Assembly (NCBI RefSeq): GCF_030272615.1
Contig: NC_081415.1
Coordinates: forward strand, 416,296,757 to 416,360,756
From: Cryptomeria japonica
Lineage: Eukaryota > Streptophyta > Pinopsida > Cupressales > Cupressaceae
DNA: 64,000 nucleotides
Reading direction: 5' to 3'
Under the pieces are notes generated by a model that was given only the letters and a program-made list of their open reading frames with translations, was not told the DNA's origin and searched no databases. Made by a program: the position numbers and the translations under genes. The first letter of the stretch is position 1. Each line of letters starts with the position of its first letter. Positions 1-11,015 of the stretch are shown in pieces.

Positions 1-798
1 GCGCTCAAGGGACGACGCCGGTAGGGTATGACCCCGAGCGTTCAATCAAGTGGGGGGGAAAAATAGGAGCATGCGTAGGGTAATTATGCCTAACTAGACA
101 TGTTGGAGCCAACGGTTTGTCATCGCGACGAGCTGAACGAGAAATCGACCAGGCGACAACATTCCATTGAGTGAGACTGACGATTTTTTCGCCAACCGAA
201 AAATAGCTGCCCTAATAAAACCGTAGGAAAAATTGAAATATCGAGATAGGCTTTTGTAGGGACCCCTCTCGTGGCCCCGTAGGTTCAAACGGATCATTTG
301 CAGGTGCCACAGATTCTGAGTTAGGGCCCGTCAAAGTTTGACAATTTTGAGCACTTAGGGCGCTCAAGGGATGACACCGGTAGGGTATGACCTTGAGCGT
401 TCGATCGAGTGGGGGGGAAAAACAGGAGCATGCGTAGGGTAATTATGCCTAACTAGACATGTCGGAGTTGACGGTTCATCATTGCGATGAGCTGAACGAG
501 AAATTGGCCACACGACAACATTCCATTGAGTGAGACTGACGATTTTTCGCCAACCGAAAAATTGCTGCCCTAATAAAACCGTAGGAAAACTTGAAAACCA
601 AGATAGGCTTTTGTAGGGACCCCTCTCATGGCCCCATAGGTTCAAACAGATCGTTCGCAGGTGCCACAGATTCCGAGTTAGGGCCCGTCAAAGTTTGACA
701 ATTTTGAGCACTTAGGGCGCTCAAGGGACGACGCCAATAGGGTATGACCTCGAGCGTTCGATCGAGTGGGGGGGCAAAACGGGAGCATGCGTAGGGTA
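1..798. repeat. Tandem repeat, unit 357-359 bp, 2.2 copies
   Basis: Copy 1 spans 1-359, copy 2 spans 360-716 and a truncated third runs from 717 to about 798. Each starts at the motif GCGCTCAAGGG and contains a run of seven or eight G near base 50 of the unit. Copies differ by scattered substitutions, many at CpG. The left end is cut by the window, so the array may be longer. Short reading frames inside it repeat with the unit and are not genes. It could be satellite DNA or an internally repeated LTR; the sequence does not decide. Confidence 0.9.
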
Positions 799-990
799 TT
801 GTTCATTAAATGAATTGTATTGTTTATGAATTGTATTGTTCATTGAATGAATTTTATTGTATTGTTGATTAAATGAATTGTATTGTTCATTAAATAAATT
901 GTATTGTATTGTTCATTAAATGAATTATATTGTTCATTATAAAAACAACACTTACGATGAAATGAAATGAATTGTATTGTTCATTAAATA
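799..990. repeat. Minisatellite of about 22 bp (TTGTTCATTAAATGAATTGT)
   Basis: Degenerate AT-rich array. The word TGTTCATTAAATGAATTG and its variants recur every 20-30 bp, beginning exactly where the third copy of the upstream tandem repeat breaks off. No coding content is seen. Confidence 0.8.
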
Positions 991-1257
991 GCCATTATTA
1001 ACCATTGTTAATTATTGGAATGAAGATTAAAGATTTCCATGATAACACCACACACAGATGAGCAACAATTTATATGATCGAATATCAACTTCTGTATATC
1101 TAAAAATGTCGAATGATTACAAATGTATGTCCATACACAAATATGGCATAAACACCAACTGAAACAAAATGTATGTCTAAATACGTGAATGTATGTCCAT
1201 ATACAAAATATACATGCCAACTAGACATGTAAGCATCCCAAAACTATCTATAACATC

Positions 1258-2423
1258 CTAAGCTGCTGATGGATCATCAAAATTGATCCTCTTCGCCGCA
1301 CTGCTCGGCTTTGAAGGATCCTGCACAAGAAAAACAAACCACAATTAATATTAGTTATATTATATAATTCACATTCGAAAAGTTAACATAAAAATGAACT
1401 ATTTAATTGAACTATTCATGTTTACCTCATCTCCACGTTTTCTCTTTAGCTTTGCAGGACTCTTGATGTATGTCTTCGGTAGAGGAGGTATGTTTTGAAT
1501 ATTTTCATAAACAACCTACATATGTTTAGAAACATGACATTGATACAAGTTAGCATATAATTGTCACTGATAATAACAAATTATATCTACTAATCAAAAA
1601 ATAAAATAAACATACATCTACTCAAGGCATCTCTTCTTCTTCTTCAGGTATACTGGGTGTAGTCATCAAGGATGTGAAGCCAAGGATTCTCTATATATAT
1701 ACACAACAAGTATATGAAACTATCAATCTATGTCTAGACATGTATAATCACTATAATTTATTTAAACTATTCATTCAATCATATTTGCATTCAATTACCT
1801 TTCCCTTGTCTCCAATTGCACTACCAGATCCTAGATCACACTGCACCGCACTCGTGCTGCTTGTGCCCTACAAGAGTAAAATAAGATATACATGCAAGTT
1901 ACTACATAATCTAATTAATACAAATATAAACGATGAGCATGTATGTACAATAAAATACAAACGACTAGGTGCAATAATATATGTACCGTCAAGCTATCGA
2001 GGCCAAATGAAATGGCCGACAAGGTGCCCTCCTGAATCTGTCTCAACTCATCCTCGGTCATCAACTGTTAAATAGACCATGTAAATAAAAATTAGTACTT
2101 AATATTATCTAATTTATAAATATTTAATTAAAATATAACATGAACTGTGAAAACACAAATCTTACCAATACATCATCAATGTATGATGACGGTGCCTCCT
2201 CGCCTCTAGCATGTGAGGACTCCCCAGGGTATCCTCCAGTCTGTGTAATAACCTCTGGTGCATCATGCATCTCATACACCTCGTAATCTGCACTGTCCAC
2301 AGCAGGATCAACGGGTTGTCCAACTGGACCCAAGCATATGTGCCCACACATGATGTTGGGTCTCAAATCAATAGATTGGATAGATTCTAAGGAAATGCCA
2401 ACTCCTATGATCGAACCCTCCAA
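1258..2423 (-). pseudogene. Six 3'-terminal exons of an unrecognised spliced plant gene
   Basis: Read on the minus strand, exon segments fall at 2423-2166 (5' end open), 2064-1987, 1867-1799, 1690-1622, 1515-1426 and 1320-1258. Each internal exon starts after AG and stops before GT. Lengths of 78, 69, 69 and 90 nt keep every junction in phase 0, and the last exon ends at a TAG. The joined product is about 208 residues: a Gly/Pro-rich start, the segment MTEDELRQIQEGTLSAISFG, an acidic EEEEE run, then a basic tail containing KSPAKLKRKRGDE. The last codon of the 1690-1622 exon is TGA, which a CGA-to-TGA change would explain, so the copy is probably dead. I do not recognise the family; the low-complexity tail resembles C-termini of plant mobile-domain-type proteins, but that is a guess. 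The 5' part is missing above 2423, perhaps displaced by the LTR-like DNA beyond. Confidence 0.6.
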
Positions 2424-3172
2424 TTGACTTGGCCAACTTATAGAGTGAACCTATTTGGTTACTAACTCTCTCACTTTAGGCTCTGCAGGACCTAGGCGGG
2501 TATACCTACTCACTAGTTGTTCCTTTAACTAATGCTTTTTATAGCAGATTTAGTTTCTTAATCTGATATCTCCTAGTCTCAGAATGGCATAAGTTCCTAG
2601 AATGGAGATACACGGATGAGTTCAAGATTGTTGTTGTAGAAGCTATTTGATCTATGTTTCCTAATTACTTCTGTTTGCTTTAAAATAACAAATGGTGAAA
2701 CATAGTGATGAGTGTAATCTGTTTTTGACCAGTGCCTTCTTTGTTGTTTGGGCTACAGAGTCATTATACTTTCTTCAGGACTTATTATGCGAGCCTGTGA
2801 GACAGTTTTTTAATCCACCCTTTTATAGACCTGTCGGTTATTATTTCTTTTGAGATCAATTTGAATGCTTATATCATATGTTGATTGAATGAATTTAACC
2901 CTACCTTTAAGGGACCAATCAATGAAGTACTGCGAGGAACAATTACAATTCGCAAGCAAAACTTTTGTTTCAACCTTATAACATGAAGCACAAATTTGAT
3001 TTCAAGAATATGAATAACCTTATCACTTTAGATAATATCATAGACGAGTGCCAAAACAAAGTGAAATAATCCACAACACATATGCAAAGAAAAACAACAG
3101 TTCATAGCATGTATTCCATTGAAGTTTGTAAAACTTATAGGCTGTCATACATCGCCATCTTCTTATTGTGTA
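2424..3172 (-). other. LTR-like non-coding segment downstream of gene A
   Basis: No coding sequence is seen. On the minus strand it follows a polypurine tract and contains a TATA-box match (CTATAAAAGGG at 2828-2818), the arrangement expected of a 3' LTR read from U3 into R/U5. Exact LTR ends are not resolved: a TG lies at 3157-3156, 15 nt past the purine tract, and no second copy of this LTR is found in the window. The assignment is inference. Confidence 0.35.
2818..2828 (-). promoter_or_regulatory. TATA-box match in LTR-like segment
   Basis: CTATAAAAGGG on the minus strand, about 330 nt past the candidate LTR start. A plausible core promoter by sequence only. Confidence 0.35.
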
Positions 3173-3192
3173 TTTTTTTTTTCTCCCCCTTT
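3173..3192 (-). other. Candidate polypurine tract
   Basis: A pure purine run of 20 nt on the minus strand: AAA, five G, AG, then ten A. It lies about 85 nt downstream of the gene A stop. Such tracts prime plus-strand synthesis just before a 3' LTR. The copia element in this window has the same AAAGGGGGAG core at its tract, 14834-14843. Confidence 0.5.
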
Positions 3193-3277
3193 ACTTTACA
3201 AAAACCATTCTCATATATATATGGGAATGAAAGCTATTCATGAAAAGACACGTCTTTTCGAAATGCTAATCATTAGT

Positions 3278-6200
3278 TTAAACGTTTCTAACAAACTTAA
3301 GCAAAAAGAGATTAAGAATTCCTAAATGATGAATATAATCATCATCTTTAAAGATTTTGATTTTAGCACTCTGTTTCTTCAATTCTTCTCCTTGCGACAG
3401 ATATTTGAATATCATCTGGTTGACGGTAGGGGCCATGTCTTTACTTCGATCCATCTCTGACAAAGCCCAATCTTTGACGCTGATAAGCTCATTCCGCAAG
3501 TCCTCCAGGGATATTACATCTCCTTCTTTATAGACCGAGGGCATTCCAATAGGTCTCCCATCATCCAATTCCTTGAGATCTTTCCTTAGCGCATCTTCGA
3601 GTTTAACATGATTCTCCATGTACGCTATCCCTTCAGTCTTCTCCTCTGTCGTCATTGTATCGACACTATTCAGTACTTCATGTAGTCGTGCTTTTAATCT
3701 CTTATGCTCTGTTAATGCCTTTATAGTTCCATTATATACCTTCCAATATGGTTCGACATGCGAAAGCATGGTGTTAAACCGATGTCCGATGATATCATTG
3801 ACCAGTTTATCCATCTTTTGTTGGATACTATTTGCATGTTTGGTGGCTTTATCTGCTTGATACTTCCAGTACAGAGCATCGAAAACATCATCCAAGCTAC
3901 GTCCTGTGGGATATGAGGTGTATTCGCTTATGGGAGTCCCTATCTCAAGTTGCAATATTTTTGCTTGCAACTTTTGATTCTCCTCTTTGGATTTTTCATA
4001 CAACCCCTTATATGTGATATTTTCTCTGACCAAAAATTCTGTCTGGTCCAGGTTTAATCTGGCAACATCCAAGTTCAATTTAGCAGTGACCCTAGGGTCA
4101 GTCTTTCCAACCTGATGAACCATGAGGTGTCCAAAGGTTTCTTCAATATCCACAATGATAGGCCTCTTCCCCTTTGGATATAATGCCCATTGTAGGAGAG
4201 CCTTCTTGTCAGGATCATATCCAGAGCCTAGGAATAATTTGTCTATCTCTTGAGGCAACACCTGTTGATTCAAATCTTGCTTTTTCAGGAACCCGTCAAA
4301 CAGAAGTGCTGAGTTTATATCCCAACCAGAAAAGATGATTACACCGGCCTCTTTTAGTAATTTTCTCCCTTTCTCAGGGGTCATATCTTTCATGAGGATA
4401 TCAATCTCATCCTGCAATTTCTTCATCTGTTCTTCTTCTGGTCTTCCAGCCATGCTTCGTTTAACATGTGCTCCTTTGTACTGGTACAAAAATGAAAGGA
4501 ATTCCCTAGAAGAGGCGAATCCATCATCAGCAACAAAATCTTCATGTTCAGTCATCCTTATATCGACGACATCCTTAATATTAATTTCACTAGTGTCCAT
4601 ATTTATCTCTGCTTCAAAACCAGGAGGATAATCTTCTCTAGGAGAATCAGCAGGGATACTACTAGCAGTTGATTTTGGTGACATGTGAGCTAAGGGTTGA
4701 CTATCCTTCTCAGTATTAATAAAATGAAGGAATTGTGGGGGCACTCTATGCATGATCTCTGCTTCATGTTGAAGCAACCTTTTAGCCACTTCCAAAGGAT
4801 CTTGGAGATTTCCAATTAGATCTCCATCTATCATTCCCCTTGCCCTTTTCCATTTGTAGGCCTCCCAAGTCAATCCACTCTTTTCTCTCAAAACCCTGGC
4901 CTCTTCTCTTTCAAGATTTTTAATCAGGTCATCTGGCATTTTGGCTACATGTATTCCAGCTTTGAGTTTTTGTGACGCTTTGGCAGCTCTTATATACTCT
5001 TCAGGATCGAAGTTCTCTCGGAATCTGTAAGGTGTTTGGCACTAACAATAGATAATTGTCTTACAATCTCCAGGCTAGCCACCCTGTTTGGTACTGTAAT
5101 TGGAAGCATGTGTGGTTTTCCTTCATACCCAAATACCCTGATTTCTGTGTGATTATCATGGCAATACCAATCACCCCAATTATGATCAATTTGTGACTCT
5201 GGAGAGAAGTCCTTTGGCCTGAGGAATCTCTTAATTTCAGGGGACAAAGTATAATCCCTGTGTTGCCCAAAAGCTGTACTAAGAGGTTTCACAAAATATT
5301 CTTGAAAGTGCCAGTACTGGTTGTTCATGAACCTCTGGTCCCATGCAGAAACCCATAACTGAACTGGCTTCTTCAAACCATTCTTATCATAAGATCTAAT
5401 GCAGAAATCATCTGACCAGAAGTTAATCTCTTGTCCACAATAAAGAATAATATGCATTAACAAGGAGTACAACGAAAAATGAACATTCACAAGGTCCCCT
5501 TTCAACTTCTCCAACCCATGATTTAAGGCATCTGCAACATAAGTGGCAAAATCAAATGACCTAGGGTCTTTTGACTGTAAATCAGCACACATAACCATAA
5601 CCCCAATATCCATGAGTGGATGAGCCTCTAGGCCTAATACTTGGGCTGCAGCATAATATGTATATTTAAAATATGGATGGAAGTGGTTGACATCAAACGG
5701 CACCTTGTCATCTTTGCTGAACGGAACAAATGACCCACCCACTTTTGGCTGGTGAATAGGTAGTCTCCAAGTCCTGTAGATGTTTTCCAAGCTAAAGAAT
5801 TCTTGTGAAAGTTTCTGCATATCGATTCTCTCCTCCATCTCCCAGTCTAAATCAAATACCATATCAATAGTTTGTTTGTTAATAACCACTAATGGATTCC
5901 CTCTGTAATCGCATATGGTTTTGGTTCTTGGATTATAACAATCTACCAGAGCTTTCATTAATTCAACATCTACAAACACGTTCGGGACTACCAATTTCCC
6001 TAAGTTTTTCCTCCATAGATTACTTATGGGCTCAGGAGCATCCCTTCTTTTGTAGCCAAATAAGAACAATTCATGTCCTCTGATTTTAGTCCAAATGTCT
6101 CCTAGATTTTCAAATCCATCCTCCAATCCTTCTTCTTCGCTTTTGATCTTTTTAGACCTTACACTAGATGTGGGACACTGGTCTAACAAATCCTGAGTCA

Positions 6201-6297
6201 GAGCTCTCCCTTCCTTCTTTTGTCTTTTGGGCTTCTCTTCAGGGTTTAGTTATTTTCCTTTCCTACTCTTTTTAGAAGAAGAAGAAGAAGGTTCCAT
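3278..6297 (-). pseudogene. Long ORF 'gene A', about 1006 codons, unknown function
   Basis: Two long minus-strand reading frames, 6189-4990 and 4939-3278, are one gene. The start is the ATG at 6297 (MEPSSSSSKKSRKGK), followed by an in-frame TAA at 6252-6250. A single frameshift near 5010-5030 joins the frames; the second frame reads FDPEEYIRAAKASQ upstream of its first ATG. The N-terminus is Ser/Lys-rich and could carry a nuclear localisation signal. A compact part with many Trp/Tyr/His follows (AAAQVLGLEAHPLMDIGVMV). The C-terminal half is highly charged and probably coiled-coil (around KSKEENQKLQAKILQLEIG). No protease, RT, integrase or transposase motif is visible. A purine tract and LTR-like DNA follow, so this may be an extra ORF near the 3' end of an LTR element; extra ORFs are known in plant Ty3/gypsy elements. 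With only two lesions in 3 kb it is the best-preserved long ORF in the window. Confidence 0.7.
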
Positions 6298-6589
6298 GAT
6301 TACAGCAAATACGAGAGACAACACTTACTTGGAGAAATGCCCAGCTCTTCTGATTGTCGTTCACAAGTTTTTGCAAGTTCTTCGCAATTTTCAGTCTTTT
6401 GGCATTGATCTGGCTCTTATGAAAATTCAATCAGTTCAACTGTAATCATATGGGCAACTTGTGCACAGTTAATGTTCTGCGTCTACAACGGCTACTCAAG
6501 TGTTTAAACTTAATTGCAAATGTGACATTCTTCACTTGGGCCTTTAACTCTTTCGCGGGAAGTACAGTTCAACCAAAATAATCGTAATT
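6298..6589. other. Short spacer upstream of gene A
   Basis: No coding signal, promoter or repeat that I can support lies between the gene A start and the palindromic array. Confidence 0.4.
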
Positions 6590-7150
6590 CAAGCTATCGA
6601 TGAAACCCTTGTCTTCGGCCGAGTGTTTAAATATTTCATCGAAAGCCCATTCTCTTCGATATTATTCTTTCGGTGAGTAGCCCATGTCGAGAAGCCACTT
6701 TTAAGACTCATCGAAATCATTTTTTCATCGACAAACCTCTTTTTCGATAGGTCACTCGCAAGTTTCATCGAAATCATATTTCGATGAGTTCCTTTCTTCG
6801 GTGAAGGTTCATGTATGTTCATCGACAGTCCTTTTCCATCGATATCCTCCTTTATCAATAAAACACCTTTTCTTTTGTTCGACATTATGTCATTGATGAG
6901 ATTTTGCATTTCGATGAATGCTTTATGAGTTTCTTCGGTAGTTATATTTCTTCGAAATCACTTTTTGCCTTTTGCCTTTTGTTTTTCACTTTTTCGATGA
7001 AACTTGGAGTATCGATGAGCGGTTTTCTGTATTCATCGAAGGTGACTTTTTGCCGAAATACTTTTGTTTGGTGCTTTACATACTTTATTTCGATGAAAGT
7101 ACTCTTTCGATGAAGCTTCTTTTGAAATACTCGATACAATTTATTTGCCG
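6590..7150. repeat. Dispersed array of imperfect palindrome TTTC-GAT-GAAA
   Basis: More than 20 variants of a short word with a TCGA/CGAT core occur in 560 bp, both as TTCGATGAA and as TTCATCGAA, spaced about 15-40 bp. The 11-mer TTTCGATGAAA has complementary arms TTTC/GAAA around GAT, which explains its appearance on both strands. Spacers are unrelated and pyrimidine-rich. Nearly every unit keeps a CpG despite the AT-rich surroundings. The array sits directly upstream of gene A. Small frames inside it are shadows of the repeat. Confidence 0.75.
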
Positions 7151-7342
7151 AGAAATCTTGTAACCTTTACGCTTATGGAAATTTTTTTTTTTTTTATTTC
7201 AAATATACTGTTCAACACATGACACAACTATGTGGCACGCATATGTGTGGAGCCGAGGATGACATGTCAGCACCACCCGATGCACCACTACCATCAAAAG
7301 TAGGTTGAGCTACTGACGCAGCCTGAGAAACCAAAAGGCTAC

Positions 7343-8050
7343 TCAAAGAGTGAATAGCCGATATGGTCCATGAAGCCACCTCACAAATGATATCAGGATG
7401 CTGAACTGCAGGTGGGGGATAACAGGAGGAGGGGGGACATATGGGCCCTGGACTACTCTGACTGACCCAGGTCTATTTTGGGGCATACCTAAACCTACAC
7501 CCTGGAAAGGTTGGATGTCAAAGTAGTTCACATGTTTCTGTAAAACAAACTCAGCATACAATTTTTTTATGAAATAGAAGGGGATATCAAGATTGTTGTT
7601 GGGTGGTTTGTCAAAAACCATCCACCAACGATCCCAAAAGTTTTTCACAATCCCATCATTTGTGCACCATTTGATAGAAAGTTTTATTTTTTTGGGATCT
7701 ACAGGCTGACCAGTACGGGGATTGACAAACAATGAGGCGATTTCGGCTTTGGATATCTCAAGATCCTTGATATCCTTATACGACAAGCCATTTGCATATT
7801 TTTCCTTCATAGAATCTCACCACAAAAGGGCGGTATCGTGCTCCTCAGTCATGGTTTCCATACTTTTTACGATCAACGTGAGAGGATCAAACAATGGGTT
7901 TAGACGAGGGATCCTACGATATACTTCTGCGATCCCCCTCAATTCATTCAAATTTTGTGCAATCAAATCTTGAATTGAGGGGGGGTTTGGCAAATGAGGG
8001 TTTGGTTGTTGCAGTTGTGGTTGGTCAGTGTTTTCATTGTTATCTCCCAT
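7343..8050 (-). pseudogene. Unrecognised ORF, about 236 codons with one internal TGA
   Basis: Minus-strand ORF from the ATG at 8050 (MGDNNENTDQPQ) to 7343, interrupted once by TGA at about 7819-7817; both halves are in the same frame. A Pro/Gln/Asn-rich start (QQPNPHLPNPPS) is followed by a compact, conserved-looking part with TMTEEHDTALLW, then FVNPRTGQPVDPKKIKLSI and a Trp-rich stretch (WDRWWMVFDKPPNNN). The last ~40 residues become Pro-rich and may be out of the original frame. I do not recognise the family. It lies 1 kb upstream of gene A on the same strand, so both could come from one mobile element, but no shared terminal structure is seen. The stop is compatible with CGA-to-TGA. Confidence 0.5.
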
Positions 8051-8315
8051 TTTTAACCTAATTGAATGTAAACAATTAAATTTAGTTAACAAATTTAAAC
8101 AATTAGGTATTTGATTTTTAAAAAACCTAGTTTTTATGAAAAAAAACCATATTTTCAATGAAAAATCAAATAAACATTCACAAAAAATACAAAAAATGAA
8201 TGAAAATGATTCAAAACGACAAAATTCTTACCTCCAAATCAATTTTTTAGCAATTTTTTGTCAAAAAACCGGATATCGAATGGAGCGGATATCGGATTTT
8301 GACAAATTCGCGCAA

Positions 8316-8341
8316 CCCGTGAGTTAAAAATGACTCACGGG
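8316..8341. other. Perfect 9-bp hairpin CCCGTGAGT / ACTCACGGG
   Basis: Arms at 8316-8324 and 8333-8341 are perfectly complementary around the 8-nt loop TAAAAATG. The right arm contains TGACTCA, a bZIP-type core. No T-run follows on either strand, so it does not look like a terminator. Confidence 0.6.
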
Positions 8342-8396
8342 ACTGTCGCTGTCTAAATATAAAAGTCTCAGAAAATCGGATATCCGATTTCAACAC

Positions 8397-8740
8397 TTAA
8401 ATTATTTTTAAATAACATATATAATATAATAATATATTATATAATATAATGCGTATTGTATTATATTATATATATTATAATATAATATAATATAATATTA
8501 TATTATATTATATTATATTATATTATATTATATATTATATTATATTATATTATATTATATTATATATAATACAATATAATATTATATTATATATAATACA
8601 ATATTATATTATATTATATATAATACAATATTATATTATATTATATATAATACAATATTATATTATATTATATATAATATAATACGTATTATATAATACG
8701 TAACATATAATATATATTTTAAATTAAAATTACAAATAAA
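8397..8740. repeat. AT-only satellite-like block (TATTA/TATAA)
   Basis: Nearly pure A/T with TTATATTATATTATAT-type repeats and a longer unit containing ATATAATACAATATTATATT repeated three or four times. No coding content. Confidence 0.85.
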
Positions 8741-8775
8741 AATCGGATATCCGATAAAATCAGATATCCGATTTG

Positions 8776-9649
8776 CATAGGTAATTACTAGGCCAAGGTG
8801 TACTGACACCCAGGCCAAGCAAAAAGTCAACACGGATTTTCACGTTTTTAGGCGAGTGAGGAAGGCTATTTTTTTCACATCGCCACTTTTTGGCCCCCCT
8901 TGATCCTACACTAGCCCTTCTATCAAAACCTACCATCTATGCATCATTTTTTGCTTCAAATCCTCAAAACAAGGGTTTCTAGGTAGTTTTTAGTAATTTG
9001 ATTATAAAATGCACAAAACTCAATGAAACTTTACAAAATTGGTGCCAAAATAAATTTAATTAATTTATCTTCCAAATAAATCCATCCTTGAGTCATAATC
9101 CTTCTATACCAGTATGGAATAAACGTTGCAACAAAGGAAAAAACTCAGAAAATTACAAAAATGAAGTTTGTTTTTGTTTGATTTCACTCCAAAATGCTTC
9201 AAAAACCCTGGCCAACCCTTGGTTCAACCATACCAGGCCCTTATAAATCCTTTTACGTATTTTTTCAACTGTTACAACTAATTTCAACCAACTTTTAAAC
9301 TATATGGTCGTTGGCCTTCCACATCTCATATTTGGACAACCTTGCCAACTTAGCAACTTTTACATATCTTAACAATTTCTTACTCACAGACCCTACTTGA
9401 CTCAATTAGATGAAAAATGGCCTTCTTAAGCCTTATTACATCAAAATGAACACTTAAACACCAACTTGGATACTTATGACACCTATTGACAATGTGGTTG
9501 CAAGAAAAGAGCTTGAAAACTTTTCTTGTAACTTGACAACTTTTGCAACCTATACCTTATACACTCCAATGACCCCTATTATATCAAGAATGGTCTAGTA
9601 TGACCTCATTACATCCAAAAATGACTCAAAACATCAAAATTCATTATTT
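8776..9649. other. Unrecognised AT-rich spacer
   Basis: No gene, LTR end or tandem repeat can be supported. GGTTGCAA at about 9493 and TTGCAACC at about 9544-9551 are complementary but far apart and probably incidental. Confidence 0.4.
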
Positions 9650-9808
9650 GACCATATTCATGAAAATAAGGCTAGGTGTCGCCCCTGCACCACACATGGG
9701 GAGTAACGTAGAATCTGACTTTAAACCAACCAATGTATTTTCTTAGATGTTTTGAAAGAATTTCAAACAAATACATTATGAGTCTATTCTGCAATTATTG
9801 CATTACAT
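9650..9808 (-). pseudogene. PPR pseudogene, downstream remnant
   Basis: Just left of the copia insertion the minus strand reads NSCNAIIAE-stop-THN, resembling the SWNAMIAGYTQN-type core of a plant pentatricopeptide repeat. It continues the frame of the PPR-like sequence on the other side of the element (19910 onwards). Stops and loss of similarity follow within about 100 bp. Short and degenerate, but its position across the target duplication supports it. Confidence 0.45.
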
Positions 9809-9813
9809 GAGTT

Positions 9814-10445
9814 TGTCAAATATTTTCACAAATGCATTGGATCATACAAGCTCAAAGCCAAACAAAACACAGACTGCAACTCTTTTTCCCAATAGCTAGA
9901 AATGCAAATCAAACGGAAGCCAAACAATCAAAACTAGGAGACATGAAATTTCATTTGTTTTCTATTGAATGACTGGAGAAAACTACAAAATACAAACTTA
10001 GAAATAATTATAGATTTTTAATCTATAGGAAGCGATCACGAGTTGCATACAACTATACAAAATAGAGCTTCTTTGAGCTCACTACAAACAAATGCTCACT
10101 TGGAGATGCACATAGTCAGGAGTTATCTCGCTCTACTGACAAACTACACGAAACACACACAGGCTGCTGCTATTCACAAAATTTTCTGCTCATTCTCTGG
10201 AGCTACTTCTCTTATGTTTTGTTCTGTTGAACTTCTCTCTTATTGTCTACTTGTTGTCTTCTCAAAAATTCCCCCTCAAATTCAAATTCAAAATCTCGAC
10301 TTCCTTCATTAATTCTTCTGTAGTTACAATTCATGTCAGGAGTTGTTGCGATGAAGATCCCAACACAATCTTTCTCCAAGTTGTTTTCGTTGCAACACTC
10401 CTAACAGGTAGGTGGAGTTTACGTGGGGGGAAGATGGGCTCAGGG
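9814..10445 (-). repeat. Copia 3' LTR, main part
   Basis: Aligns along its length with the 5' LTR at 19264-19904, including the shared strings CTACAAAATACAAACT and CAAATTCAAATTCAAAATCTC. The outer end TGTCAAAT follows GAGTT. The last 5 bp (CAGGG, 10441-10445) are the target site of the nested element. Divergence from the 5' LTR is clearly visible, so the insertion is old. Confidence 0.92.
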
Positions 10446-11015
10446 TGTAAGGACCCGCTTGTCCTAACCCTAGTTAAACCATCTTTAACTCATAGTTACA
10501 ATTTTAAATTAATTTAACCATTAATGCACATGCAAAGTTACGTTAACTGACATGCATATAATAGATAAGTGAACTGAACATCCATGCATCCCATGACTAA
10601 CATGCGAAACTAAATATGCAAGTAGTAAAAGTAATAAAGTAAAGTGCGCATGAAGATTAAATAACATTTATAAACCATGATTAATTACGATATCGAGATA
10701 AGTGCGTGTATGCGTAGAAATAAATCGTGTGCATGAATTATTGCGAGTTAAACTAACATGCAAATGCATAATTAATTCACCTAACTAAAAATTAAACACG
10801 AACATGCATGCATGCGGAAAGAAAACTAATCTAAAAAAAGTAAATCATGTATGTTAGTGGGTTAGTATGTTAGTAGCTTTTCTCTTCTTTCTTTTGTTAG
10901 TTACATCGCATGGTGACTCCCTGTCGCATTACATCATGTGACCTTGTAGGTCTTTTTATATATCTTTTACATGTGACCATTCTGGTCTTTTACAATAAGA
11001 TAAAATATACATCTT

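Larger units (their letters stand above)
8269..8775. repeat. Cluster of GATATC-core palindromes around an AT block
   Basis: The perfect 18-bp palindrome AAATCGGATATCCGATTT lies at 8373-8390, a 14-bp perfect version at 8742-8755, a one-mismatch version at about 8759-8772, and partial versions at 8271-8278 and 8286-8295. They bracket the AT-rich block 8397-8740. The meaning is unknown: termini of a small insertion, protein-binding sites or cruciform-forming DNA are all possible. Confidence 0.7.

Noticed and set aside
6589-7163. Frames of 60-106 codons on both strands upstream of gene A
   Set aside because: They are read through the TTTCGATGAAA array, whose word lacks stops in some phases; no protein-like features.
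10043-10517. 89- and 96-codon plus-strand frames in the copia LTR
   Set aside because: The same frames recur in the other LTR (19519-19794) only because the DNA is duplicated; they lie in non-coding LTR sequence antisense to the element.
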